Shown in pieces: positions 53,540 through 62,405 of a DNA stretch of 64,000 nt. Location: NCBI GenBank assembly GCA_937890005.1, contig CALBZA010000026.1:12617-76616 (forward strand), read 5' to 3'. The stretch is from an uncultured Verrucomicrobia subdivision 3 bacterium (GTDB taxonomy: Bacteria > Verrucomicrobiota > Verrucomicrobiia > Limisphaerales > DASXHY01). The notes under the pieces were generated by a model that saw only the letters and a program-made list of their open reading frames with translations, was not told the DNA's origin and did not search any database. The first letter of the stretch is position 1, and every line of letters starts with the position of its first letter. The position numbers were made by a program, and so were the translations under genes.

Positions 53540-54076
53540 TCACGCCCAATTCACATTCACGCTCAGCTTCTTGCCGAAACGGTTGTGATAAAAGAGCTGC
53601 CGGTTTGCACAGCCGTATTCGTGAACAAGCTTCGTGATCTTCACGTCGTAACAGCAATACTCGGCGATGTTCATCAGCTTTCCCTGCCGATACCACTCGA
53701 TCGCCTGCAAACCTTCCGCCGTCTTCTCCACACCAAACGTCGCCGTGGCGATGGAATCGAGCGACAGACGATGCTGCAGCGTGTTCTGAAGGTCGATCAT
53801 CATGTCCAGCGTTGGAATCTGACGCAGATCGAACGCCGTGTAGCCGTGCAGCACTTCGTAGTCGAAACGGAGATTGTTGAACCCGACCACGAGATCGGCG
53901 CGCTGAAGTTCGCGGATCAATTCGTCCACCTGTTTCTCGCCGTAAATCCGATAGTCCCCGCGCGCCGTGCTGTAGGTCACGCCGACGCTCATTCCCATGC
54001 TGCTGATTTTGTCCCAGCCGCCGACTTCCTGAGCTGACTTCTGTGTTTCGAGATCGAAATAGACGATGTTCTTCAT
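53540..54076 (-). CDS. DEDD-type 3'-5' exonuclease-like (RNase H fold) protein
   Basis: 178 residues from ATG 54076. Exonuclease motifs: Exo I YFDLETQ (Asp, Glu), Exo II VGFNNLRFDYEVL (Asp) and a DEDDy-type Exo III EYCCYDVKIT (Tyr-x3-Asp). The middle part LDMMIDLQNTLQHRLSLDSIA resembles YprB/RNase_H_2-type proteins. Acts on DNA or RNA 3' ends; the partner is unknown. No helicase domain is fused. The start was chosen because the upstream 12 residues are basic and add no motif. Confidence 0.8.
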   Translation of the reverse strand: MKNIVYFDLETQKSAQEVGGWDKISSMGMSVGVTYSTARGDYRIYGEKQVDELIRELQRADLVVGFNNLRFDYEVLHGYTAFDLRQIPTLDMMIDLQNTLQHRLSLDSIATATFGVEKTAEGLQAIEWYRQGKLMNIAEYCCYDVKITKLVHEYGCANRQLFYHNRFGKKLSVNVNWA

Positions 54077-54257
54077 CCGCGTTTTTCCAATGCGGTGCGA
54101 TGATAGCCGCAAACAGGGCAGTCAAAAGTTCAAAATGTGCGGCAGCCGTTAATTTCATCAAAACATCGCGGCAGAACAGTGCAGACAAATTCGCGGTCCA
54201 TGAAACAAAGCTGCGTTCCGCGCACTTTTCAATTGAATCGTTCCCGACAAAGCCTGC

Positions 54258-57200
54258 ATGTTCTCCCACACGCAGCCACTCAATTTACCCGCAGGATTTT
54301 GTCCGTCGTCTATGGATTGGAACACCTGGCATCAACAATACGATCAATTCCCGAACCTTCAGGCACGACTGCGCATCGTTCAGAAACTGATCACGTCCGT
54401 CCTCGACGATTCACGCGAATCCATCCGAGTGATCAGCATCTGCGCCGGCGACGGACGCGATCTCCTCGGTGTTCTCGCGAATCATCCCCGCCGGCATCAG
54501 GTCGATGGGCTTTTGATCGACAATGATCCCGAATGCATTCAGCGGGGAAGCGAAACTGCGCGCGAGCTGGGTTTGGACGGAAAACTCCGCTGCCTTCACG
54601 CCGATGCAACCTTCGCCCGACACTACGCCGGAGCCGTTCCCGCCGATCTCGTTCTGCTCTCCGGTTTTCTCGGTCACCTGCCTCACGATGACGTTCCCCG
54701 GCTGATCGAGTTTCTTCCGATGTTCTGCAAACACGGCGCGTCGGTGATCTGGAACCGGCATTTGGTATTGCATGACGGGCGCAATCAGGTTCGGAACATT
54801 CGCGACTGGTTCCGCGCTGCTCAATTTGAGGAACTCGAATTCGAGACGACAGCGCCGGACGGTTTTGCGGTCGGGCGCGTTCGGTTCCGGGGAAATGAAT
54901 TGCCGCTCGATGAAAGCAAGGTGCTGTTTCATTTTGTCGGAGTCGATCGGTTGATGCGTGAAGGCGATGGTGGAAAACCCGGCACTGCCAGCGGCCACCC
55001 CTCTTCCAAATCCGCTTTGAATGACGACCTCGGTGACGCTGAGCAAACCTTGTCGGAACGCTTCTCACAGATTGTCGCTGAACATCCCGATCGCATGGCC
55101 ATTGGAACCGGCGACTGGCGGCCCACCTACACAGAACTCGACGCGACCGCGAATCAGGTCGCGAACGCCATCGTTGCCCGCGGCGGAAAAATCGGAGATC
55201 GCGTGGCGTTGTTGATGCGGCATGACGGCCCGCTCATTGCAGCCATTCTCGGCGTGTTGAAGACGGGAAGAGTCGTCGTGGTCATCAACCCGGGCGATCC
55301 TTCCACGCGGTTACGACAAACACTCGATGACGCCGAACCCGCATTGATTCTCACTGACGCCGCCAATCGCAAACTCGCCGACGAAATCGCAACCGATTCG
55401 AACCACGTTCTGCTTTATGACGATTCCGGAAACCAGCCTTCCACAGCGCCGGATGTTGATGTTCGGCCCGACAGCCTTGCGTTTCTGATTTACACATCGG
55501 GAACCACCGGCCGGCCGAAAGGCGTGATGCAGACGCATCGCAACATGCTGCACAATGTGCTGCGTCAAACCCGCGGATTAAATCTCACCGCGCAGGATCG
55601 CATCGTGTTGCTGGCGTCGCCGGGCGGCGGCCAGGGCATGGCGACGACGTGGTGCGCGCTGCTGAATGGCGCGGCACTTTGTCCGTTTCCGGCAGCCGAG
55701 CGCGGTGTGATCGGCCTTGGTCCCTGGTTGAACCGAAATGAAATCACGGTCTATGTTTCGTCCGTTTCCATCTTCCGGCATTTCATCCGATCGCTCGATC
55801 CCACTGATCGTTTTCCAACGGTGCGCGCTGTTCGATTCGCATCGGAACCGGCGGCTGCCGCGGATGTTTGCGCGTGGAGGCACCACTTCCCGAACGACGG
55901 CATTCTGCTGAACACGCTCTCTTCGTCCGAAACCGGCAACATCACGCGTCATCGTGTCGATGCCGAAGCTTTCAACAACAACGAGCGGGTGCCTGTTGGA
56001 AACGCTGTTGAAGGGATCGAGATTCTGTTGCTGGACGAACATGGCTCCGTTGTCACTGAGAATGGCGCAGCCGGAGAAATTGCGGTGCGAAGCCGGTTTC
56101 TCTCACCGGGGTATTGGCGCAACGAAACGTTGACCGCGGAGAAATTTTCGGGTGACGACGCCAACGGATTTCGGATGTTTCGAACCGGTGATTTCGCCCG
56201 CCGCGCTCCGGACGGTTCACTTGTTTTCATGGATCGCGGTGATGCACGGGTGAAAATTCGCGGCTATCGGATTGAGATTTCTGAAATTGAGGATGCTTTG
56301 ACCCGCATGCCTGGAATCACCGCAGCAATCGTCTGCGCACGAGCGGCAAGAGACGGCGAACAGCAGCTCATCGCTTACGTGGTGAATTCGAACGGAGGAA
56401 CAACGCGACCCGAAGCGCTTCGCCACGAACTCCGCAAAACACTTCCCGGGTACATGGTTCCCGCACGATTTGTTTTTCTGAAGGAACTGCCACTTTCCGC
56501 CAACGGCAAGATCGATCGCCAGGCACTGCCTGAACCGCCGGAAGAACAATCTGCGGTGCCTCGAAGCGAAAAGCCGCGCGACATCGTTGAGAAAAGCCTC
56601 ACCTGGATTTGGGAAAAGGTTCTTGGAATTTCGGCGATTGGACGGCGCGACAACTTTTTCGATCTCGGCGGCAACTCCCTTCAATCAACACAGGTGCTGG
56701 CCGCAATCGAAGAATCGTTCGGAGCTTCACTGCCGCCTTCGACACTGATCGAGCACGGAACCATCGAGAAGCTCGCTTCTCTCATCGCCGGGCATGTGGT
56801 GATTTCGTCGGACAGTCCGCTGGTGCCACTTCGAAAGGCGGAAAGCGGCCGGCCGTTGTTTCTGATCCACAGCGGCCAGGGCGATGTCGCCACTTACGGA
56901 CTTCTGGTCCGGCGACTCTCGGAACGCCCGATTTATGGATTGCAGTCAGTTGGACTGAACGGTGAGGTCTGGCCTCTATCAAGCGTGCCCGACATGGCCC
57001 GCCGTTATCTGAAGGAGATTCAACGCATCGATCCAACCGGGCCCTATTTTTTCGGAGCCACCTGCATGGGCGGACTGGTCGCGTTTGAAATGGCGCAGAT
57101 GCTGTTGCAACAGGGAAAGGAAGTCGCCCTGCTCGCGCTCATGGATGTGCGGTTCCCATTGAGGAGTTCGGATCATCCCGACTGGCGCGAACGGTGGTAC

Positions 57201-57605
57201 GGCCCGGTCCGCGACGTCGTGCGCGATGCATTTCGGATGCTGCGCTGGAAAATGATCCGCGGGCTTGGTGCCGGGCGCGGCGATCGGTGGCTGCAATCGT
57301 ATCGACGCTTCGTGGCACACATGAACAGCCGCGCCAATCGCACCTATGTTCCACAGTTTTATCCGGGACGAATCACGCTCTTTCTGACTGCGGACACAAA
57401 GTTCCGCGACCGGGATCTGCGCCTCATGATGCGGCCGATGGCGAAGGAGTGTCGCATGGTGACCATCTCCGGCATCCGGCACGGACTTTTCATGCGGCCG
57501 GGAGTGGACGAACTCGCGCAGAAGCTGCAGGAGCACATTGAAATTGCCGAGGGGGAGTTCGCTCAAACCGAAGCCCGCGAGTTTGTCAGGCAAAAACCTC
57601 TTTGA
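54258..57605 (+). CDS. Single-module NRPS-like enzyme: methyltransferase-A-PCP-TE
   Basis: 1115 residues (ATG 54312 is an alternative). Residues 20-220: class I methyltransferase-like domain with VISICAGDGRDLLGVL, LIDNDPEC and PADLVLLSGFLGHLP. Adenylation domain about 260-755: LAFLIYTSGTTGRPKGVMQ (A3), SSSETGN (A5), RTGDFARR and GYRIEISEIEDAL (A7-A8), NGKIDR (A10). The A4 region reads VYVSSVSIFRHF, lacking the Asp that binds alpha-amino groups. PCP near 775-845 with FFDLGGNSLQ. Thioesterase about 852-1110 with GATCMGG: Cys936 sits where the catalytic Ser is expected. Product unknown. Likely co-transcribed with the Mla genes 32 bp downstream. Confidence 0.92.
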   Translation: MFSHTQPLNLPAGFCPSSMDWNTWHQQYDQFPNLQARLRIVQKLITSVLDDSRESIRVISICAGDGRDLLGVLANHPRRHQVDGLLIDNDPECIQRGSETARELGLDGKLRCLHADATFARHYAGAVPADLVLLSGFLGHLPHDDVPRLIEFLPMFCKHGASVIWNRHLVLHDGRNQVRNIRDWFRAAQFEELEFETTAPDGFAVGRVRFRGNELPLDESKVLFHFVGVDRLMREGDGGKPGTASGHPSSKSALNDDLGDAEQTLSERFSQIVAEHPDRMAIGTGDWRPTYTELDATANQVANAIVARGGKIGDRVALLMRHDGPLIAAILGVLKTGRVVVVINPGDPSTRLRQTLDDAEPALILTDAANRKLADEIATDSNHVLLYDDSGNQPSTAPDVDVRPDSLAFLIYTSGTTGRPKGVMQTHRNMLHNVLRQTRGLNLTAQDRIVLLASPGGGQGMATTWCALLNGAALCPFPAAERGVIGLGPWLNRNEITVYVSSVSIFRHFIRSLDPTDRFPTVRAVRFASEPAAAADVCAWRHHFPNDGILLNTLSSSETGNITRHRVDAEAFNNNERVPVGNAVEGIEILLLDEHGSVVTENGAAGEIAVRSRFLSPGYWRNETLTAEKFSGDDANGFRMFRTGDFARRAPDGSLVFMDRGDARVKIRGYRIEISEIEDALTRMPGITAAIVCARAARDGEQQLIAYVVNSNGGTTRPEALRHELRKTLPGYMVPARFVFLKELPLSANGKIDRQALPEPPEEQSAVPRSEKPRDIVEKSLTWIWEKVLGISAIGRRDNFFDLGGNSLQSTQVLAAIEESFGASLPPSTLIEHGTIEKLASLIAGHVVISSDSPLVPLRKAESGRPLFLIHSGQGDVATYGLLVRRLSERPIYGLQSVGLNGEVWPLSSVPDMARRYLKEIQRIDPTGPYFFGATCMGGLVAFEMAQMLLQQGKEVALLALMDVRFPLRSSDHPDWRERWYGPVRDVVRDAFRMLRWKMIRGLGAGRGDRWLQSYRRFVAHMNSRANRTYVPQFYPGRITLFLTADTKFRDRDLRLMMRPMAKECRMVTISGIRHGLFMRPGVDELAQKLQEHIEIAEGEFAQTEAREFVRQKPL

Positions 57606-57637
57606 CCGGCCCCGGGGCGAGAACTTAGGTTTCGCCC

Positions 57638-58498
57638 GTGCAGAAGGGTAACGCGAGCACGATCGAATCGCCGCAGGTCCGCCTTGGCCTGCGCCTTCTG
57701 CCACGTTCACTCACCACGTATCTCGGACGCAAACTGTTCCGCTTTCTCCTCGCCATCCAGGGACTCGGCGCGTTCACGCTGATCACGCTGGGCGTGATGC
57801 TGACAAAATTCACGACGGCACGACGCCTGATCCACCCGCTCGTCGTGCAGCAGACATCCCGCTCCGGCCTGCGTCTGCTCCCGATGTTTTTGTTCCTGGC
57901 TCTGGCGCTTGGGCTCGTGATCATCGGCCAGACCGTTTCCTGGGCAACACGGTTTGGCGCGATCAATTATCTCGGCACGGTGATGGTGATTGTTGTGGTG
58001 CGCGAACTCGGCCCGATGATCGCCGCGCTGCTGGTGCTGTCGCGTGTCGGCGCTGCGAATGTGATTGAACTCGGCACCGCGCGCGCGATGGGCGAAGTGG
58101 AGGCGCTCGAAGCGCTTGGAATCGATCCGATCCATTACCTCGTCGTTCCGCGTGTGGTGGGAATGGCCATCGGCCTGTTTTCGCTGACGGTGTATCTGAT
58201 TCTCGGCGCGCTTTGCAGCGGTTATCTCTGGGCGTTTCTCCAGGATGTCCCGCTGCGTCCGGGCGATTATTTCCGGCAGCTGGCGGAGTCGTTGAGCGGA
58301 CTCGACTTTGCGCTGCTTGGACTCAAGACGCTGCTGTTCGGATTCATCATCTCGATCGTCACCTGTTATCACGGACTCGCGCAGCCGTTGCGGCTTGAGG
58401 AAGTTTCGTTTCAAACCGTCCGCGCCATTGCGCAAAGCGTGATCGCCTGCGTGCTGTTGGATGCGCTGTTCATCGTGATTTATCTGACTGTTTCATGA
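57638..58498 (+). CDS. mlaE: MlaE-family lipid transporter permease
   Basis: 286 residues. MlaE core: GVIGLFSL-type helices with IVVVRELGPMIAALLVLSRVGAANVIELGTARAMGEVEALEALGIDP (read in separate blocks), GLKTLLFGFIISIVTCYHGL and a C-terminal VIACVLLDALFIVIYL helix. About five membrane helices. Moves phospholipids or other lipids between inner membrane and periplasm with an ATPase and an MCE protein, both encoded next. Start overlaps nothing; the stop overlaps the ATPase start (ATGA). Confidence 0.9.
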   Translation: MQKGNASTIESPQVRLGLRLLPRSLTTYLGRKLFRFLLAIQGLGAFTLITLGVMLTKFTTARRLIHPLVVQQTSRSGLRLLPMFLFLALALGLVIIGQTVSWATRFGAINYLGTVMVIVVVRELGPMIAALLVLSRVGAANVIELGTARAMGEVEALEALGIDPIHYLVVPRVVGMAIGLFSLTVYLILGALCSGYLWAFLQDVPLRPGDYFRQLAESLSGLDFALLGLKTLLFGFIISIVTCYHGLAQPLRLEEVSFQTVRAIAQSVIACVLLDALFIVIYLTVS

Positions 58499-59277
58499 AG
58501 GGCGGGAAATCCAGTCCGATTCTCGAAATGCGCGGCGTTGACATCGGCGCCCTGCGCGATCGGAGCACTGTGATCCTCAAGAACGTGAACTGGACCGTCG
58601 CGGGCGGTGATTTCTGGGTCGTCGGCGGCGTGCAGGGTTCGGGAAAAACCGATCTGATGATGACGGCAGGAGGATTGATACCGCCGGTTTCCGGTTCCTG
58701 CCAGTTGCTTGGCGAATCGATGCCGATCTTTGAAGAGGGCCGGCTCGCCGCCCGACTGAAGATCGGTCTTGTCTTCGATGGCGGACAGCTTCTGAACCAT
58801 CTCACCGTTGCAGAAAACATCGCACTTCCGATCCGGTATCATCACAACCTCAGTCCCGCCGACGCAAAAGCGGAGGTGCAGCGGATGCTGGAGATGACCG
58901 GTCTTGCGCCATGGGCCGACAACACGCCGGGAGCGATCGGTCGTAACTGGCAGCAACGCGTCGGCCTTGCCCGCGCGCTGATGCTTCGACCGGAAATTCT
59001 GCTCGTGGACAATCCGCTTGGAGGCCTCGACCTGCGTCATCGCAGCTGGTGGCTGAATTTTCTTGGAGAACTTTCGGCGGGACACGACTGGTTCGGCGGC
59101 CAGCCGCTCACATTGGTTGTGACGGGGGACGATCTGCGACCGTGGCGCAATCGTGCGAAGCAAATTGCGTTGCTCAAGGAAAGGCAATTCGTTGAACTCG
59201 GTTCCTGGGAACAGCTGGAAAAGATGAATGACGCTTCCGTGGTGGAATTGATGACGTTCGGAACGCCGACCGGATGA
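58495..59277 (+). CDS. mlaF: MlaF-like ABC ATPase with altered catalytic motifs
   Basis: 260 residues. Walker A GGVQGSGKT at 44-52 is intact. The signature reads GAIGRNWQQRVGLARAL, without the canonical LSGG, and Walker B is ILLVDNPLGGLD: Asp172 is followed by Asn173 where the catalytic Glu is expected. The H-loop His is not evident (VVTGDDLRPW). ATP binding seems possible but hydrolysis may be slow or need another mechanism. Located between mlaE and the MCE gene, so it is clearly part of this transporter. Confidence 0.88.
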   Translation: MKGGKSSPILEMRGVDIGALRDRSTVILKNVNWTVAGGDFWVVGGVQGSGKTDLMMTAGGLIPPVSGSCQLLGESMPIFEEGRLAARLKIGLVFDGGQLLNHLTVAENIALPIRYHHNLSPADAKAEVQRMLEMTGLAPWADNTPGAIGRNWQQRVGLARALMLRPEILLVDNPLGGLDLRHRSWWLNFLGELSAGHDWFGGQPLTLVVTGDDLRPWRNRAKQIALLKERQFVELGSWEQLEKMNDASVVELMTFGTPTG

Positions 59278-59316
59278 AGAATTCGAACGATTGGGCTGAC
59301 GCCCACCTGATTTGAT

Positions 59317-60531
59317 ATGGCACTACAAGACCTGACGCCGCAGTTGAGAACGCGCTTGAGCCGGATGGAACGCGCGGTCGGATGGTTCGTGCTGATTGCG
59401 ACCGCTCTGTTGCTGTTCGGCTTCGGCTACTACATCTACAACACCGCGAAACGCAAGGGCTGGTTCACGCCGAAGTTTTATTATCAAACCGGACTCAACA
59501 ACGCCGCCGGCCTCAAGGAAGGCAACAACGTCATGCTGATGGGAAAACCCGTCGGCCAGATCACGGAAATCATTCCGAACGCTCCGAACGAATACTATGG
59601 CATGACAGTTTATTTCTACGTTCTCAAACCGCATTACGGTTACGTGTGGGATGATTCGGTTGTGAAAGTATCTTCGGATTTCCTGGGCAACCGGTTTCTG
59701 GAAATCACCAAGGGCAAGGCTGGAGTGCCAACCATCGATGAAGGCACGAACAAAGTTCCTCGCGCGGTGCTGAATCGCGACAGGATCAAGCAGGCCCGGC
59801 AGAATGTTCTCGCCTCTTTGAAGCAGTCGGAACCCGATCTGGAGAGCGATCCTTACACCTACAATTATCGTGTGACCGAGGAACTCACCCGGATCGCGAA
59901 CAGTGATCGCGCTGCGTTTTACACGTCTCTGGATACCAAATACTGGCTCGAACCTGATGAATCGCCCGCGTTGAATGAGCGCCTGGAACGCGTCGCGAAT
60001 CAGATCGAAGTGGCGCTTCCGAACATCCTTGGTCTCACCAACCAACTGATCACCGTGCTCTCGAACAGCGCCGCGCTCACAGCGAATTTGAACGAGGTCG
60101 CGGTGGCCGCGCTGCCAGCTGTCAGCAATCTCACACTCGTCACGGCACAGTTGAATCAGCCCGGCGCCTTGGGCGAATGGCTCCTGCCGACGAATATCAA
60201 TCAGCGACTCGATTCCGTCCTCGGCGAAGCGGATTCAACGCTGAACTCAGCGAACACAAACCTCGTCGTGCTGGCCCAAAGCCTGAACGAATCGCTGCTG
60301 AACCTCGCCAGCATGACCAGCAACCTCAACAATCAGGTTCAGGCAAATACGAACATCCTCAGCCAGGTTTCGAAAGCGATCGTGGATGCCGACAACCTCG
60401 TGCAAGGATTGAAACGTCACTGGCTGCTGCGCTCGGCGTTCAAGGATGAAAACAAGGAAAACCGTGACGAACGGGAAACACCGAAGTCTTCCTTGGACCG
60501 GCTTGAATCACCGAAACAGCGCGGACGGTGA
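59317..60531 (+). CDS. mlaD: MCE-domain lipid-binding protein (MlaD-like)
   Basis: 404 residues. One N-terminal membrane helix (WFVLIATALLLFGFGYYIY), then an MCE domain about 55-145: YYQTGLNNAAGLKEGNNVMLMGKPVGQITEI, and FLGNRFLEITKGK. A long, Asn/Leu/Ser-rich helical region (about 215-370) with repeated LTN/LNE/SNL patterns should form a needle or coiled-coil barrel, as in longer MCE proteins. Charged C-terminal tail. It would hexamerise in the periplasm and shuttle lipids. Starts 39 bp after the ATPase. The following 245 bp (60532-60776) show nothing I can support. Confidence 0.9.
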   Translation: MALQDLTPQLRTRLSRMERAVGWFVLIATALLLFGFGYYIYNTAKRKGWFTPKFYYQTGLNNAAGLKEGNNVMLMGKPVGQITEIIPNAPNEYYGMTVYFYVLKPHYGYVWDDSVVKVSSDFLGNRFLEITKGKAGVPTIDEGTNKVPRAVLNRDRIKQARQNVLASLKQSEPDLESDPYTYNYRVTEELTRIANSDRAAFYTSLDTKYWLEPDESPALNERLERVANQIEVALPNILGLTNQLITVLSNSAALTANLNEVAVAALPAVSNLTLVTAQLNQPGALGEWLLPTNINQRLDSVLGEADSTLNSANTNLVVLAQSLNESLLNLASMTSNLNNQVQANTNILSQVSKAIVDADNLVQGLKRHWLLRSAFKDENKENRDERETPKSSLDRLESPKQRGR

Positions 60532-60776
60532 TTGAGCGCCACTTTCCCCATCCCTCTCCTTCGTTCTCGCAGAAATGGAGGAGAGTGTGTCCGCAGAGTG
60601 AAAGATGAGGGCCTTCAACGATCTTCACTCCTAAACTCGAGCAGTTCTGGCCAATTCCGTCCGACCCACGCTCCGGCCAAAATCCAGGCAAATCACCGGT
60701 GTAAGCGCGCAGAACCGGCTGTTCCGAGGAAAGTTTGACCTGTTTTGGGCCATTCCCTATGCTCGCCCCTCATTTT

Positions 60777-62375
60777 ATGAAAGTTCTCGTTTGTGACCCG
60801 ATCTCGCCCAAAGGCATTGCCTTGCTGCAACAACGCCCTGAGTTCCAGGTGACAGTTCTTCCGAAGCGCCTCTCCGAAGCCGAACTGCTCCCGCTGGTCT
60901 CCGACGTTTCCGCAATGGTGGTCCGGTCTGAAACGAAGGTGACAAAGAAAATCATGGAGGCCGCGCCGCAACTGCGCGTCGTCGGCCGGGCCGGTGTCGG
61001 TGTGGACAACATCGACGTCGAAGCCGCCACACAACGCGGTGTAGTGGTCATGAATACCCCGGGCGGAAACACCATCACCACCGCCGAGCTGACGTTCACG
61101 ATGATCCTGAGCCTCGCCCGGAAGGTTCCGCAGGCGCACGGTTCCATGGTTGCCGGGAAATGGGACCGCAAACTGTATCAGGGCACCGAACTCTTCGGCA
61201 AAACGCTCGGCGTCCTCGGCATGGGTCGCATTGGCGGCGAAGTCGCAAAACGCGCTGTCGCTTTCGGAATGCGCGTGCTGGCCTACGATCCTTTCCTCAC
61301 GGAAGCCCGCGCCAAGTCGCTCGGAGTCGAACTGGTCGCCGAACTGGACGCCGTTTATCGCGATGCGGATTTCATCACGGTTCACATGCCGGTGACCGAA
61401 CAGACCAAGGGCATGTTGAACGCAGCTGCCTTCGCGAAAATGAAGCCGAAGGTCAACATCGTGAATTGCGCCCGCGGCGAAATCATCGTTGATGAAGACC
61501 TGATTGCCGCGCTCGATTCCGGCAAGGTGGCAGGTGCTGCGCTCGATGTATTCCACGCCGAACCGCTTTCCGCCGATCATCCGTTCCGCAAGCACCCGGC
61601 AATCATCCTCACGCCGCACCTTGGCGCGAGCACGAACGAGGCGCAGGAGAAGTGCGGCATCGAAGTGGCTGAAGTCATCGCCGCCTACCTCCTCACCGGC
61701 GAAGTCCGGAACGCGGTCAATCTCCCTTACCTCGACGCCAAGACCTACGAGCAGGTGAAGCCTTATCTCACGCTCGGCGAGAAGCTCGGCAAGTTGCTCG
61801 CGCAGCTGGCGCCCGGTCAGGCCGACACGCTGCACATCACCTACGGCGGCAAGGCGAAGGAGCTTCCGAACATCGATCCGATCACGCGCGCCATTCTCCA
61901 GGGATTTCTCTCCCGCGCGGCAGTGAAAGATTTGAACAACATCAACGTGCGCAGTGTCGCTTCTACGTTGGGTTTGAGTGTCGAAGAGAAACGGTCGAAC
62001 GAGCCCGTAACCTTCAACGAATGGCTGCACGTCCAGGTGTTCAGCAACGGCAAGAAGACCGTTTCCGCCGGCGGCACATTTTTTGGATCGCCGGAGAATC
62101 CGCGCATCGTTCGCGTTTTCAGCCAGCCAACCGAGATCGTCCCGATGGGCGTGGTGCTGCTCCTGAACAACAAGGACCGGCCCGGCATCGTCGGCTACCT
62201 CGGCACGTTGCTCGCGAAGTATAAAGTGAACATCGCCAGCATGAGCCTCACCCGCGACGCCGCGGGCGGCCTTGCGCTGACAGCCCTGAATTTGGATAGC
62301 GTCCCGCCAACTGAGTTCCTGGACGAGATTCGAACGGACCCCGACATCAGCAATGTCGAGGTAGTTAAACTGTAG
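60777..62375 (+). CDS. serA: D-3-phosphoglycerate dehydrogenase, long form
   Basis: 532 residues from ATG 60777 (the frame opens at TTG 60735). Catalytic and NAD domain: VLGMGRIGGEVAKRA (NAD fold), NCARGEIIVDEDL (catalytic Arg), and TPHLGAST (catalytic His), AGVGVDNIDV. An intervening ASB-type domain about 320-455 and a C-terminal ACT domain (LLLNNKDRPGIVGYLGTLL, then IASMSLTRDAAGG), giving the type I enzyme. First step of serine synthesis; the ACT domain usually mediates serine feedback inhibition. Confidence 0.96.
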   Translation: MKVLVCDPISPKGIALLQQRPEFQVTVLPKRLSEAELLPLVSDVSAMVVRSETKVTKKIMEAAPQLRVVGRAGVGVDNIDVEAATQRGVVVMNTPGGNTITTAELTFTMILSLARKVPQAHGSMVAGKWDRKLYQGTELFGKTLGVLGMGRIGGEVAKRAVAFGMRVLAYDPFLTEARAKSLGVELVAELDAVYRDADFITVHMPVTEQTKGMLNAAAFAKMKPKVNIVNCARGEIIVDEDLIAALDSGKVAGAALDVFHAEPLSADHPFRKHPAIILTPHLGASTNEAQEKCGIEVAEVIAAYLLTGEVRNAVNLPYLDAKTYEQVKPYLTLGEKLGKLLAQLAPGQADTLHITYGGKAKELPNIDPITRAILQGFLSRAAVKDLNNINVRSVASTLGLSVEEKRSNEPVTFNEWLHVQVFSNGKKTVSAGGTFFGSPENPRIVRVFSQPTEIVPMGVVLLLNNKDRPGIVGYLGTLLAKYKVNIASMSLTRDAAGGLALTALNLDSVPPTEFLDEIRTDPDISNVEVVKL

Positions 62376-62405
62376 AACTGTGTTAGACTGACTGACCGAA
62401 AATTT

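Noticed and set aside
53399..54037. 212-residue plus-strand ORF containing an ITHHVSRIT-type peptide
   Set aside because: That peptide is the translation of the CACGCAT heptamer array, and the rest is antisense to the exonuclease-like gene.
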